The notes below the pieces were generated by a model. That model was not told the origin of the DNA and searched no databases. It saw only the letters and a list, made by a program, of their open reading frames with translations. From an uncultured Eubacteriales bacterium (GTDB lineage Bacteria > Bacillota > Clostridia > Peptostreptococcales > Anaerovoracaceae), in contig CAJUEB010000041.1 in assembly GCA_910585135.1 (NCBI GenBank), forward strand, positions 1 to 14,139: 14,139 nt of DNA, given 5' to 3'. Made by a program: the position numbers and the translations under genes. Numbering within the stretch: the stretch's first letter is position 1; each line of letters begins with the position of its first letter. This document shows, piece by piece, positions 6,527-14,139 of this stretch.

Positions 6527-6570
6527 AACAAAGCCGGCTGCACGTTTCCTTTTTAGGGGTAGGCTTTGTT
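6527..6570 (-). promoter_or_regulatory. Hairpin in the gpmI 5' leader
   Basis: AACAAAGCC (6527-6535) and GGCTTTGTT (6562-6570) form a perfect 9 bp stem enclosing 26 bases, within the roughly 115-base leader predicted for gpmI. A competing stem, GTAGG (6559-6563) with CCTAC (6578-6582), shares bases with it, so the two are mutually exclusive. It matches no riboswitch class I could recognise. Confidence 0.4.
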
Positions 6571-6593
6571 GATATTTCCTACATTCTGAAACC

Positions 6594-6602
6594 AGTATAA
6601 CA
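6594..6602 (-). promoter_or_regulatory. Candidate extended -10 promoter of gpmI
   Basis: Read on the minus strand the sequence is TGTTATACT, a TGn extended -10 box. No good -35 hexamer lies 17 bp upstream, as is common for extended -10 promoters. The start would fall near 6588, giving a leader of about 115 bases. Confidence 0.45.
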
Positions 6603-6629
6603 TAAAATTCCTTTCCGATGGCGATGAAA

Positions 6630-6658
6630 TTGATGTTTTGGCACCAGTATGGTATGAT
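6630..6658 (+). promoter_or_regulatory. Candidate addA promoter
   Basis: TTGATG (6630-6635), an exact 17 bp spacer, and TATGAT (6653-6658). The predicted start near 6665 leaves a leader of about 30 bases before the addA start codon. It is back to back with the gpmI promoter candidate. Confidence 0.65.
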
Positions 6659-6695
6659 AAAATGAATCATTGCCAAAATGCGGGGGAGGAAAACG

Positions 6696-9600
6696 ATGGG
6701 CTGGACCAAAGAGCAGCAGTGTGCGATAACAGATCGGGGGAGAAATATCCTGGTGGCGGCGGCAGCCGGGTCAGGGAAAACCGCTGTCCTCGTTGAGCGG
6801 ATCAAGCAGCTCGTAATCAAGGACAAGGTAGATATCGACAGGTTTCTCATCACCAGCTTTACAAACGCTGCTTCGGAGGAAATGAAGGAACGGCTGGAAA
6901 CTGCGATCAATCAAGCGATGGAAGAGCCGGGCGCAGACAGGGGATTTTTGAAAAGACAGCTGACGCTGCTCCCCAAGGCGAATATCAGTACGTTTCACAC
7001 CTTTTCCATGGAAATCGTGCATAAATATTTTTATGTGGCTGGACTGGAACCGGGACTTAAAATCTGTGATGAAACAGAGCGGGATATTATGGAACGGGAA
7101 GCCGTTAATGAACTCTTTGAAAGGCGGTTTGCGGAGGATTATGAAGCCTTTACGGAATTTTTGAACAAATATAGCGGGGATCGGAATGAAGATGCTCTCA
7201 AAAATAACATCATTGCATTGTACAAAAAAATGAGGAGCATCCCCCATTATATGATATGGGCGGATGAAAAAACGGAGCTTCTGCATACCGCTTCACCGAT
7301 CTGCGCGCTTGGACTAGCGGCTTTTGTGATGGCGGATACGAAAAAAACGTTCGAGAAAGCGTGCAGATTTTTTGACGGCGCGGCAGAAATTTTGAAAAAA
7401 GCGGCGCTGGACAGGCTCTATGAATCGGTTCGGGCAGACATTGACCGCTGCGTAGGTGTTTTTGAAATGTGCAGCGCACAGGACGATTTTGCGGGCATGA
7501 AAACGGTATATGATGCTTTTGGCGAAAAGCTGCTTAAAGTTGACATCCCCAGGCGGCGGGCAGATGAAAAGCCTGGATACGCCCTGATCGAGCAGCAGTT
7601 CACCGCCCTGCGTAACCAGGGGAAAAAAGCGTTGGATGATTTAAAAAAGCGGTATTATAAACAAAGTCCTGAAATATATGACGCCGCATTGCGGGAAAGT
7701 TATGAAGATACGAAATACCTGATTTCGCTCGTCAAAGAGCTGGAATCCATATTCCGGGAAAAAAAGAACCAGAAAAACAGGATCGATTTTGACGATGTCA
7801 TGCATGATGCGATCGATATTTTGCAGGATGATAAAGTTGCTGGGGAATACCGCGATAAGTTTCGCTATATCTTCATCGATGAATTCCAGGACAGCAATCT
7901 GTTGCAGGAAATGATCATCGCCAGGATCACCAGGGGCGATAACCTCTTCATGGTAGGAGATGTGAAGCAGAGCATCTACAGGTTCAGGCAGGCAGATCCC
8001 GATCTATTCAAACACAAATATACTGCGTATGCAGCAGGAGATGTGCAAGGCAGTATCAAAATAGACCTCAATACGAATTTCCGCAGTAAAAATAAAGTCA
8101 TCGACCTTGTCAATGGCGTGTTCGCATCGCTCATGCGCGATTACGATGAGAATGCTGCGCTCAAAGTCAATCCGGCCATAGATGGAACGTATCCCGGCCT
8201 TGATGCCCAGGTTCATCTCATTGATCTTGACGCAGAGGAAAACAAACCGCAAGCGCCTGACGAAATCGTGGATAAGACAGAGCGCGAGATGGAGCTGATC
8301 GCTAAAATAATAGCCGAAAACAGAGACCTTACAATTTATGATGTTAAAAAGGACTGTATGAGAAAAGTAGAATACGGCGATATCGCAGTCCTGGTACGAA
8401 ATGGAGGCATGATCGGCGAGCTGGAAAAGTTTCTGAACAACCAAGGGATTCCCGCTTACGGCAAAAGCGAAGGCGGATATTTCGATACGGTTGAAATTCA
8501 GGTATTTGTCAATCTCCTGAAAATCATAGATAACACGAGGGCGGACGTCCCGCTGATTTCCGTGATGCGGTGTCCCGTGTTCGGCTTTACGGTCAGGGAG
8601 CTTTCTGAAATCAGGATTTTCGCAGGGAAAAGCCCTTCCTATTACGATGCTGTGCAGCGATACCGGAAGGAAGGCCCGCGGGCGGAGCTCGTGCATAAGC
8701 TTACGGCCATGCTTGAGAAGATCCAGTATTGGAAGGAATTGAAGCATACTGTTTCCCTGGAAGAACTCGTCAGGATATTATTATATGATACCGGGTATTT
8801 TGACTATTGCAGCAGCCTTCCAGCCGGAAAACAACGCGTTTCCAATCTGCGGCTTTTGGTGGAAAAGGCGGCGCAGTATGAAGAAGACCATTACGGCGGT
8901 CTTTATGGATTCCTGTCTTATGTGGAGGCGATGAAAAAGAGCAGCAGGCCGATCGAGGAGGCTAAGGTTTTATCGGAGGAGAGCAACCTCGTGCAGATCA
9001 TGACCATACATAAGAGCAAGGGTCTGGAGTTTCCTGTCGTTATCCTGGCGGAAACGGGAAAACGCTATCGAAACCAACGGGAAATCCGTTCTCCATCCAT
9101 GCATAAGAATCTCGCGATCGGGCTGCCCCAAGTCAATAAGGAGCAGAAATGGTATCGCAGCACGCTGCTTCAGCAGATCATCAACCAGGAAAACGCAAGC
9201 GATCACATCGAGGAAGAAATCAGAATCCTCTATGTGGCGATGACAAGGGCGATGGATCGTTTTATTTTAACGGGGACGTGTCACGGAAGGATGCAGGGGA
9301 CGTTTAGCCATAACAGCCCGCTTGAAATGCTATATGACGCGATGGAAACGGCCGGGGCGGAAATCATATACGAGGACTTCAGCCAGCCAGCGTTCTTTTC
9401 TAAAAAGCAGGCTGCCGCACGGCTTGGTCTTGCGGAATTGCTTGATACGGACGGAATCGTAGCGGATGATGCGATGCAGGCGCAGATAGAAGAGCGGTTA
9501 TCTTATACATATCCGCATGCTCATTTGAATGAAGTGAAATCAAAATATTCGGTGACGGAAATCAACAAGCAGGGTAGTGAAGAAACACAGGATCTTTACC

Positions 9601-10136
9601 TGATAAAACCGACGTTTTCCGAGACGAAAAGAAAGCTTGATGCTGCCCAAGTCGGCACGGCGATACATCTTGTGATGGAAAAGCTCGATTTTGCGGCAGC
9701 CTTGGCGGAGGGCAGTCCCTATATTACGCGGACAGCGGACCGGCTTCATGCAGATGGGTTGCTTACCGATGAAGAACGGGCGGCTGTTGATTTGGAAAAC
9801 ATTGCAGCATTTTTTAACGATCCAGTCGGCATCCGCGCTGCATCCAGTAAAACGCTGGAAAAGGAACGTGAATTTCTTTTGCAGACGGAGGTCGATGGCG
9901 TTACGACATTGGTTCAGGGAATCATCGACTGTTTCTTTGAAGAAGAAGACGGGCTTGTGCTGATCGATTATAAAAACAGCCATATGGGTGGCAGCGTAAG
10001 CGATCAGGATATCATAGAGCGCTATGCCAAGCAGATACAGCTTTACAGGCAGGCACTGGAAGTGGCAAAAGAGAAACAGGTCAAGGAAGCTTATCTGTAT
10101 CTTTTTATGCTGCGAACGTTTGTCAGGGTGCTATGA
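6696..10136 (+). CDS. addA: ATP-dependent helicase/nuclease subunit A
   Basis: UvrD/Rep-type (SF1) helicase with a C-terminal RecB-family nuclease domain. With AddB it resects double-strand breaks and generates 3' ends for RecA. Helicase motifs in order: Walker A AAAGSGKT (22-29), motif Ia TSFTNAASEEM, Walker B DEFQD (395-399), motif III VGDVKQSIYRFRQADPD (from 420), motif IV NFRS, motif V TIHKSKGLEFP (770-780), and motif VI YVAMTRAMDR (846-855). Nuclease residues: H991 in GTAIH, D1078 in GIID, D1091 and K1093 in DYK, and the QIQLYRQAL motif (from 1113). Start at 6696 rather than an upstream in-frame ATG at 6678: GGGGGAGG sits between the two, 5-6 bp before 6696, and the family begins M-x-WTxEQ. 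Length 1146, slightly short of typical AddA (about 1200). No addB is adjacent. Confidence 0.96.
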   Translation: MGWTKEQQCAITDRGRNILVAAAAGSGKTAVLVERIKQLVIKDKVDIDRFLITSFTNAASEEMKERLETAINQAMEEPGADRGFLKRQLTLLPKANISTFHTFSMEIVHKYFYVAGLEPGLKICDETERDIMEREAVNELFERRFAEDYEAFTEFLNKYSGDRNEDALKNNIIALYKKMRSIPHYMIWADEKTELLHTASPICALGLAAFVMADTKKTFEKACRFFDGAAEILKKAALDRLYESVRADIDRCVGVFEMCSAQDDFAGMKTVYDAFGEKLLKVDIPRRRADEKPGYALIEQQFTALRNQGKKALDDLKKRYYKQSPEIYDAALRESYEDTKYLISLVKELESIFREKKNQKNRIDFDDVMHDAIDILQDDKVAGEYRDKFRYIFIDEFQDSNLLQEMIIARITRGDNLFMVGDVKQSIYRFRQADPDLFKHKYTAYAAGDVQGSIKIDLNTNFRSKNKVIDLVNGVFASLMRDYDENAALKVNPAIDGTYPGLDAQVHLIDLDAEENKPQAPDEIVDKTEREMELIAKIIAENRDLTIYDVKKDCMRKVEYGDIAVLVRNGGMIGELEKFLNNQGIPAYGKSEGGYFDTVEIQVFVNLLKIIDNTRADVPLISVMRCPVFGFTVRELSEIRIFAGKSPSYYDAVQRYRKEGPRAELVHKLTAMLEKIQYWKELKHTVSLEELVRILLYDTGYFDYCSSLPAGKQRVSNLRLLVEKAAQYEEDHYGGLYGFLSYVEAMKKSSRPIEEAKVLSEESNLVQIMTIHKSKGLEFPVVILAETGKRYRNQREIRSPSMHKNLAIGLPQVNKEQKWYRSTLLQQIINQENASDHIEEEIRILYVAMTRAMDRFILTGTCHGRMQGTFSHNSPLEMLYDAMETAGAEIIYEDFSQPAFFSKKQAAARLGLAELLDTDGIVADDAMQAQIEERLSYTYPHAHLNEVKSKYSVTEINKQGSEETQDLYLIKPTFSETKRKLDAAQVGTAIHLVMEKLDFAAALAEGSPYITRTADRLHADGLLTDEERAAVDLENIAAFFNDPVGIRAASSKTLEKEREFLLQTEVDGVTTLVQGIIDCFFEEEDGLVLIDYKNSHMGGSVSDQDIIERYAKQIQLYRQALEVAKEKQVKEAYLYLFMLRTFVRVL

Positions 10137-10179
10137 AGCAACGGCAATAGTAAGGGAAAGATCATTACGATCCATTGTT

Positions 10180-10208
10180 TGTGTGCAGATTTCGGCATAC
10201 TGCACGCA
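10180..10208 (+). promoter_or_regulatory. Inverted repeat upstream of the amidase gene
   Basis: TGTGTGCAG (10180-10188) pairs with CTGCACGCA (10200-10208) over 9 bp with one G-U wobble, and the loop is 11 bases. No T-run follows, so it is more likely an operator or leader hairpin than an addA terminator. No strong promoter was recognised in this 110 bp gap. Confidence 0.3.
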
Positions 10209-10246
10209 TGAATAGAGTATTAAGAAAGAAAAGGAGAATGATAATT

Positions 10247-11200
10247 ATGGGCAGGTATTTGAATATTGGATTGATGCAGAGCGGGGATTGTTCCAGCAGC
10301 TTTGAATTTAACCTGGAGCGGATCAGAAAAGAAGTAAGAAGCCTGATGGCGGGGATGAATGCGCCTGAGCTGATTGCCGGGATCGAAATGGGGATCGGCA
10401 CTTATTGGGCGGACGGCGAAAAGCGTGTCAACGGCGATCCGATTCCGGGAAAAGTGACGGAAACCCTTTCTAATATCGCCAGGGAGTACGGTATTTATTT
10501 CATGCCGGGCAGCATGATGGAGCGGGAAGAAAAGAACGGCGAGAAGCATTTTTATAACGCCATTCCGATCTTTGGCCCGGACGGTGATTTGATCGACGTC
10601 CATCGCAAGATGTGTCCTTATTACCCGGTAGAAAGCCATATTACAAAAGGCGAAAAATACGTGACCTTTGATATCAAAGAGAAGGGCATTAAGATCGGTG
10701 TTTTGAATTGTCATGACTGGTGTTTTCCGGAAATTTCGCGGAATTTGGCGTTGATGGGTGCAGAGATTCTGATCAGGCCGGCAATGGATCCGGAGGGACT
10801 TTACGATTTGTGCAAATCGATCGCACCGACCAGGGCGTTTGAGAACCAGGCGTACTTCATTTCCCTCAACTGTGCGGGCAAATATTTGGGCAGTTATTCC
10901 TACGGACACTCCATGATCGCAGGCCCGGACGGCAGAATCCTCTATGAGGCGGATAACAGGCCGTTGAGCTTTACGATGACATTCGACGTGGACAGGGTGG
11001 CGGATGCGAGACGGTACGGGACGAATTATACGGATCAGCTTTTGCGTCAGCTTCAAGTGTTTAACCCGCCGATGCCGTATGCGGAGAATTTCGCGGATGC
11101 TCCTATTTATGAAACGCTTCCTGCACCTGACTTTACTTTTGAGAGCAGAGCGGAGATGTTTGCGAGGGAAGGTCTGATGAGTATCGGAAAAAAATTATAA
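10247..11200 (+). CDS. Nitrilase-superfamily amidase, aliphatic amidase/formamidase-like
   Basis: Carbon-nitrogen hydrolase that probably hydrolyses a small amide to acid plus ammonia in the cytosol. The Glu-Lys-Cys triad is visible as E47 (GIEMG), K121 (HRKMCP) and C155 (LNCHDW), with the second glutamate E129 (PVESH) eight residues after the lysine, as in aliphatic amidases. FPEISR (160-165) and YSYGHSMIAGPDGR (217-230) also resemble that branch more than N-carbamoylputrescine amidases. It has 317 residues, slightly shorter than AmiE/AmiF (about 335-345). Start choice: AAGGAG at 10231-10236 is 10 bp before ATG 10247 but only one base before the in-frame ATG 10238, so 10247 is preferred. The frame extends further up to a TTG at 10175 without a suitable site. 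The substrate is unknown. It sits alone between addA and the heat-shock promoter. Confidence 0.88.
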   Translation: MGRYLNIGLMQSGDCSSSFEFNLERIRKEVRSLMAGMNAPELIAGIEMGIGTYWADGEKRVNGDPIPGKVTETLSNIAREYGIYFMPGSMMEREEKNGEKHFYNAIPIFGPDGDLIDVHRKMCPYYPVESHITKGEKYVTFDIKEKGIKIGVLNCHDWCFPEISRNLALMGAEILIRPAMDPEGLYDLCKSIAPTRAFENQAYFISLNCAGKYLGSYSYGHSMIAGPDGRILYEADNRPLSFTMTFDVDRVADARRYGTNYTDQLLRQLQVFNPPMPYAENFADAPIYETLPAPDFTFESRAEMFAREGLMSIGKKL

Positions 11201-11207
11201 ATAAGTG

Positions 11208-11236
11208 TTGACTTTCTTCCAGTTAGGTGGTAAATT
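11208..11236 (+). promoter_or_regulatory. Vegetative-type promoter of the hrcA-grpE-dnaK operon
   Basis: TTGACT (11208-11213), 17 bp, TAAATT (11231-11236). The predicted start near 11243 places the CIRCE operator right at the beginning of the transcript, the standard arrangement for HrcA-repressed operons. It begins 7 bp after the amidase stop codon. Confidence 0.8.
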
Positions 11237-11246
11237 TAAACTGTAA

Positions 11247-11273
11247 TTAGCACTCGTGCCAAATGAGTGCTAA
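11247..11273 (+). promoter_or_regulatory. CIRCE operator (HrcA binding site)
   Basis: TTAGCACTC (11247-11255), a 9 bp spacer, GAGTGCTAA (11265-11273), a perfect match to the CIRCE consensus. HrcA bound here represses the operon at normal temperature and is released when GroE is occupied by unfolded protein. Its right arm overlaps an in-frame ATG at 11263, which is therefore an unlikely start for hrcA. Confidence 0.98.
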
Positions 11274-11289
11274 CAACAGGAGTCTCAAG

Positions 11290-12339
11290 ATGGATTTAAG
11301 TGAACGAAAACTGAAAATATTACAGGCCATCATTGCTGATTTTATCAAGACGGCTGAACCGGTCGGTTCACGGACGCTCTCAAAGAACTATAATTTGGGA
11401 ATCAGTCCGGCGACGATTCGTAATGAGATGTCTGACCTAGAGGAGCTTGGGTATTTGACGCACCCGCATACATCGTCGGGAAGGGTTCCTTCTGAGAAGG
11501 CATATCGGCTGTATGTCAATCAGATGATGAACAAACGGGAATTGACCGCAGCAGAAAAAGATTCGATCGCTGCCGAGCTTCACAGCAATGTGACGGAGCT
11601 TGAGAATATTGTACAGCGCGCAGCGCATGTGCTTTCTGAAATCACAAACCTGACGGCCTTTGCACTTACGCCGAGGCAGGAGCAGGATACGCTGAAATAC
11701 ATTAATTTGCTGCCTGTGGATGCGTACACGGTGGTGCTGATGCTGGTATCGGAAAGCGGCAAGATCTCGAACAAAGCGGTAAAGCTCCATAAGCCTGTTT
11801 CCGAGGATACGCTCAGGATACTTGCCAAAACAATGACCTATAATTACAGAGGGAAGACATTGAGTGAAGCGCTCGCTTATGACATCATCAAGAATGTGAA
11901 ATCCGATGCGGAAGCGATGGCCATGCTGGAAAAGAACATCGTGCCGAGCTTTGTGAAGACGCTGGAGGATATGCTCAACGTGAACCTTTACATGGACGGC
12001 CTTACGAACATATTCTCGCTTCCTGAATACAATGACCTGGATAAAGCGAGGATGTTCCTGGAGATGGTCAACAAAAAAGAAGATTTCACGAGAACCCTCA
12101 TCAATAGGGAAAACGGTGTCATAATAACCATAGGCAATGAAAATCAGGATGAACTGATGCAGGATTGCAGCCTGATTACAGCGACTTACCACGTAGATGG
12201 CAAGATGGTCGGCAAGATCGGCGTCATCGGTCCGACCAGGATGCGTTATGGCGAGGTGACATCGGTGGTTGAATATCTTACGGATAATATAAGTAAAGCA
12301 TTTATGATCACGGAAGGAGACGATGATGACGAAGGTTAA
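11290..12339 (+). CDS. hrcA: Heat-inducible transcription repressor HrcA
   Basis: Dimeric repressor of class I heat-shock genes, binding CIRCE. The N-terminal winged helix occupies about residues 1-78, with the recognition segment SPATIRNEMSDLEELGYL (39-56) and the signature HPHTSSGRVPSEKAYRLYV (58-76). The rest is the GAF-like/dimerisation region, ending with the typical GKIGVIGPTRMRYGEV stretch before a short acidic tail (EGDDDDEG). Length 349, normal for the family (about 340-350). Start at 11290: AGGAG (11278-11282) lies 7 bp upstream, and MDLSERKLKIL matches the usual N-terminus. The alternative ATG at 11263 lies inside CIRCE and lacks a ribosome binding site. It is autoregulated through the adjacent operator, and its 3' end overlaps grpE. 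Confidence 0.97.
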   Translation: MDLSERKLKILQAIIADFIKTAEPVGSRTLSKNYNLGISPATIRNEMSDLEELGYLTHPHTSSGRVPSEKAYRLYVNQMMNKRELTAAEKDSIAAELHSNVTELENIVQRAAHVLSEITNLTAFALTPRQEQDTLKYINLLPVDAYTVVLMLVSESGKISNKAVKLHKPVSEDTLRILAKTMTYNYRGKTLSEALAYDIIKNVKSDAEAMAMLEKNIVPSFVKTLEDMLNVNLYMDGLTNIFSLPEYNDLDKARMFLEMVNKKEDFTRTLINRENGVIITIGNENQDELMQDCSLITATYHVDGKMVGKIGVIGPTRMRYGEVTSVVEYLTDNISKAFMITEGDDDDEG

Positions 12340-12916
12340 CGCTGAGGACATAACAAAAGAAAATGTAAAAGAACCCGCAGAGGAGGCCGGAAAAGCGGCG
12401 GAGGATATCGCAAAAGAGGATGCTGGCCAGGCAGGGGAAACGGAGGCACAGAAAGAAAAGCAGGAAGCAGAAAAGAAGGAGGCCAAGGAAGCTGAGAAAG
12501 CTCCCGAGGAGGATGCAGATACAAGATACCTGCGGCTTATGGCTGATTTTCAAAACTATAAGAAACGGGTAGAAAAAGAAAAATCGGATCTTTATTCATA
12601 CGCAAACGAGAAGATCGTGACCGGGCTGCTGGATGTTCTGGATAATTTCGAAAGGGCGCTGGCGCAAGAAGAAATCGGGGACGGCTTCAAGGAAGGTATG
12701 GAAATGATATTTAAACAGCTGAGCGGTGAACTGGAAAAGTCCGGCTTGGCAGAAATCGCAGCGCTGGGTGAGGATTTCGATCCGAATTTCCACAACGCAG
12801 TGATGACCGAGGAAACTGAAGAATACGAAAGCGGCAAGGTTTCCGGCGTAATGCAGAAGGGCTACACCTTGAACGGCAAAGTAATCAGGCCGTCCATGGT
12901 TAAGGTAGTAGGCTAG
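12326..12916 (+). CDS. grpE: Nucleotide exchange factor GrpE
   Basis: Cochaperone dimer that releases ADP from DnaK. The first 60 or so residues are a highly charged Glu/Lys/Ala-rich tail and coiled coil, and the conserved domain starts around DTRYLRLMADFQNYKKR. The C-terminal beta domain shows DFDPNFHNAVMTEE (about 150-163) and the family signature GYTLNGKVIRPSMVKV (179-194). Length 196 is typical. Two adjacent ATGs are possible: AAGGAG at 12314-12319 is 3 bp before 12323 and 6 bp before 12326, so I choose 12326, and 12323 would add one Met. The start lies inside the end of hrcA (14 bp overlap), implying translational coupling. Confidence 0.96.
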   Translation: MTKVNAEDITKENVKEPAEEAGKAAEDIAKEDAGQAGETEAQKEKQEAEKKEAKEAEKAPEEDADTRYLRLMADFQNYKKRVEKEKSDLYSYANEKIVTGLLDVLDNFERALAQEEIGDGFKEGMEMIFKQLSGELEKSGLAEIAALGEDFDPNFHNAVMTEETEEYESGKVSGVMQKGYTLNGKVIRPSMVKVVG

Positions 12917-12940
12917 CTTTCGAAGAAGATAACAGACAAG

Positions 12941-12946
12941 AGGAGG
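12941..12946 (+). promoter_or_regulatory. Ribosome binding site of dnaK
   Basis: A perfect AGGAGG, 9 bp before the dnaK ATG in the 39 bp gap after grpE. It is the strongest site in the heat-shock operon, in keeping with DnaK being its most abundant product. Confidence 0.85.
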
Positions 12947-12955
12947 TTTTACGAA

Positions 12956-14139
12956 ATGGGAAAAGTAATAGGAATCGATTTAGGAACAACAAATTCGTGC
13001 GTAGCGGTTCTTGAGGGAGGAGAACCTGTCGTAATCGCTAACGCAGAAGGAAACAGGACGACACCATCCGTTGTAGGATTTGCGAAGAATGGGGAAAGAC
13101 TGGTTGGGGAAACTGCGAAGAGGCAGGCAATTACCAATCCGGAAAGAACCATCGCATCAATTAAGCGGTACATGGGTACTGACCATACGGTAGAAATTGA
13201 TAACAAGAAGTACACGCCACAGGATATCTCTGCGATGATTCTCGGCAAGCTGAAGGCAGATGCCGAAAGTTACCTGGGAGAAAAGGTTACGGAAGCGGTT
13301 ATCACAGTACCGGCTTATTTTACGGACAGCCAGAAACAGGCAACGAAGGATGCCGGAAAGATCGCCGGGCTGGATGTTAAGCGAATCATCAACGAACCGA
13401 CGGCTGCATCCCTGGCTTATGGTCTTGATAAAGATGAAAACCAGCATAAGATCCTGGTTTATGACTTGGGCGGCGGTACGTTCGACGTTTCGATCCTTGA
13501 ACTGGGTGACGGCGTATTCGAAGTATTGGCGACAAACGGAACTAATAAGCTGGGTGGTGACGATTTTGACGAAGCGTTGCTCAATTTCATGGCAGACAGC
13601 TTTGCGAAAGAAAACGGCGTCGATCTGAGAGCTGACAAGATGGCGTTGCAGCGATTGAAGGAAGCCGCTGAAAAGGCAAAGAAAGAGCTTTCCAGTGCGC
13701 AGACGACCAATGTCAACCTGCCATTCATTACGGTAAACGATAATGGTCCGCTCCATATGAACATGGACATCACAAGGGCGAAATTTGACCAGCTGACAGC
13801 AGATCTGGTGAACAAGACGATCGAACCGATGAAGAAGGCGATGGCAGATGCCGGCGTAAGCAATAGCGACATTTCCAAGGTTATCCTGGTAGGCGGATCG
13901 ACGAGAATTCCGGCTGTACAGGATGCGGTTAAAAATATTACGGGTAAAGATCCGTTCAAGGGAATCAACCCTGATGAATGCGTAGCAATCGGCGCGTCTA
14001 TCCAGGCAGGCGTTCTGACAGGTGAAGTAAACGACGTGCTTCTCCTGGACGTAACCCCACTCTCACTGTCGATTGAGACATTGGGTGGCGTAGCGACGAA
14101 GCTCATCGAAAGAAATACGACGATCCCGACGAAGAAGAG
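12956..14139 (+). CDS. dnaK: Molecular chaperone DnaK (Hsp70), 3' end missing
   Basis: ATP-dependent Hsp70 chaperone, cut by the window edge after 394 codons (about two thirds of a roughly 610-residue protein). Hsp70 signatures are IDLGTTNS (7-14), VYDLGGGTFDVSIL (168-181) and VILVGGSTRIPAVQ (309-322). PAYFTDSQKQATKDAG is at 119-134 and NEPTAASLAYG at 146-156. The interdomain linker LLLDVTPLSLSIET (362-374 region) marks the start of the substrate-binding domain. MGTDHTVEIDNKKYTPQDIS (73-92) shows the short form without the roughly 24-residue insertion of Gram-negative DnaKs, which supports a Bacillota origin. Last gene of the visible operon; dnaJ commonly follows in this lineage but lies outside the window. 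Confidence 0.98.
   Translation, partial: MGKVIGIDLGTTNSCVAVLEGGEPVVIANAEGNRTTPSVVGFAKNGERLVGETAKRQAITNPERTIASIKRYMGTDHTVEIDNKKYTPQDISAMILGKLKADAESYLGEKVTEAVITVPAYFTDSQKQATKDAGKIAGLDVKRIINEPTAASLAYGLDKDENQHKILVYDLGGGTFDVSILELGDGVFEVLATNGTNKLGGDDFDEALLNFMADSFAKENGVDLRADKMALQRLKEAAEKAKKELSSAQTTNVNLPFITVNDNGPLHMNMDITRAKFDQLTADLVNKTIEPMKKAMADAGVSNSDISKVILVGGSTRIPAVQDAVKNITGKDPFKGINPDECVAIGASIQAGVLTGEVNDVLLLDVTPLSLSIETLGGVATKLIERNTTIPTKK

Noticed and set aside
6527..6582. Cyclic di-GMP or other known riboswitch in the gpmI leader
   Set aside because: A few short fragments recall the GEMM core, but the conserved receptor segments are not present in order, so no class can be claimed.
6678..6695. addA starting at the upstream ATG (MRGRKTMGW...)
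   Set aside because: The ribosome binding site GGGGGAGG lies after this ATG and serves the ATG at 6696. The family N-terminus also begins at the latter.

Overview
The window looks like chromosome from a low-to-mid GC member of the Bacillota, probably class Clostridia. The evidence is a CIRCE-controlled hrcA-grpE-dnaK cluster, an AddA-type (not RecB-type) recombination helicase-nuclease, a cofactor-independent phosphoglycerate mutase, strong AGGAGG ribosome binding sites, and a DnaK that lacks the N-terminal-domain insertion usual in Gram-negative homologues. I cannot name the genus from sequence alone.

Layout. Positions 1-60 look like the 3' end of an upstream gene. Positions 138-4000 hold a tight three-gene carbohydrate cassette on the + strand: a class II aldolase, an FGGY-family sugar kinase and an MFS transporter. 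The spacings are 10 bp and 1 bp, and each gene has its own Shine-Dalgarno. The natural reading is uptake, phosphorylation and aldol cleavage of an unidentified sugar or sugar acid. Positions 4001-4949 carry no credible gene. This stretch is dense in repeats, has a candidate + strand promoter near its start, and ends in two strong hairpin terminators. gpmI (4950-6473, minus strand) is transcribed toward it. gpmI and addA (6696-10136, + strand) diverge from a 222 bp spacer with a candidate promoter for each. A stand-alone amidase of the nitrilase superfamily follows at 10247-11200. The window ends with the class I heat-shock operon: promoter, perfect CIRCE, hrcA, grpE and the first two thirds of dnaK, which runs off the right edge.

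How the genes work together. The first three genes form one catabolic unit. The last three form one stress regulon: HrcA binds the CIRCE, GrpE is the nucleotide exchange factor for DnaK, and DnaK is the chaperone. gpmI (glycolysis), addA (double-strand break processing) and the amidase look like separate transcription units.

Most unusual content. The non-coding interval holds four copies of a roughly 47 bp imperfect palindromic element at 4292-4555 in strictly alternating orientation, a layout like that of BIME/REP clusters. They lie between a plausible promoter and a plausible terminator, so they may be part of a non-coding transcript. A second point of interest is the aldolase, whose C-terminal third looks like a degenerate second copy of the end of the aldolase fold that has lost the metal-binding histidine.
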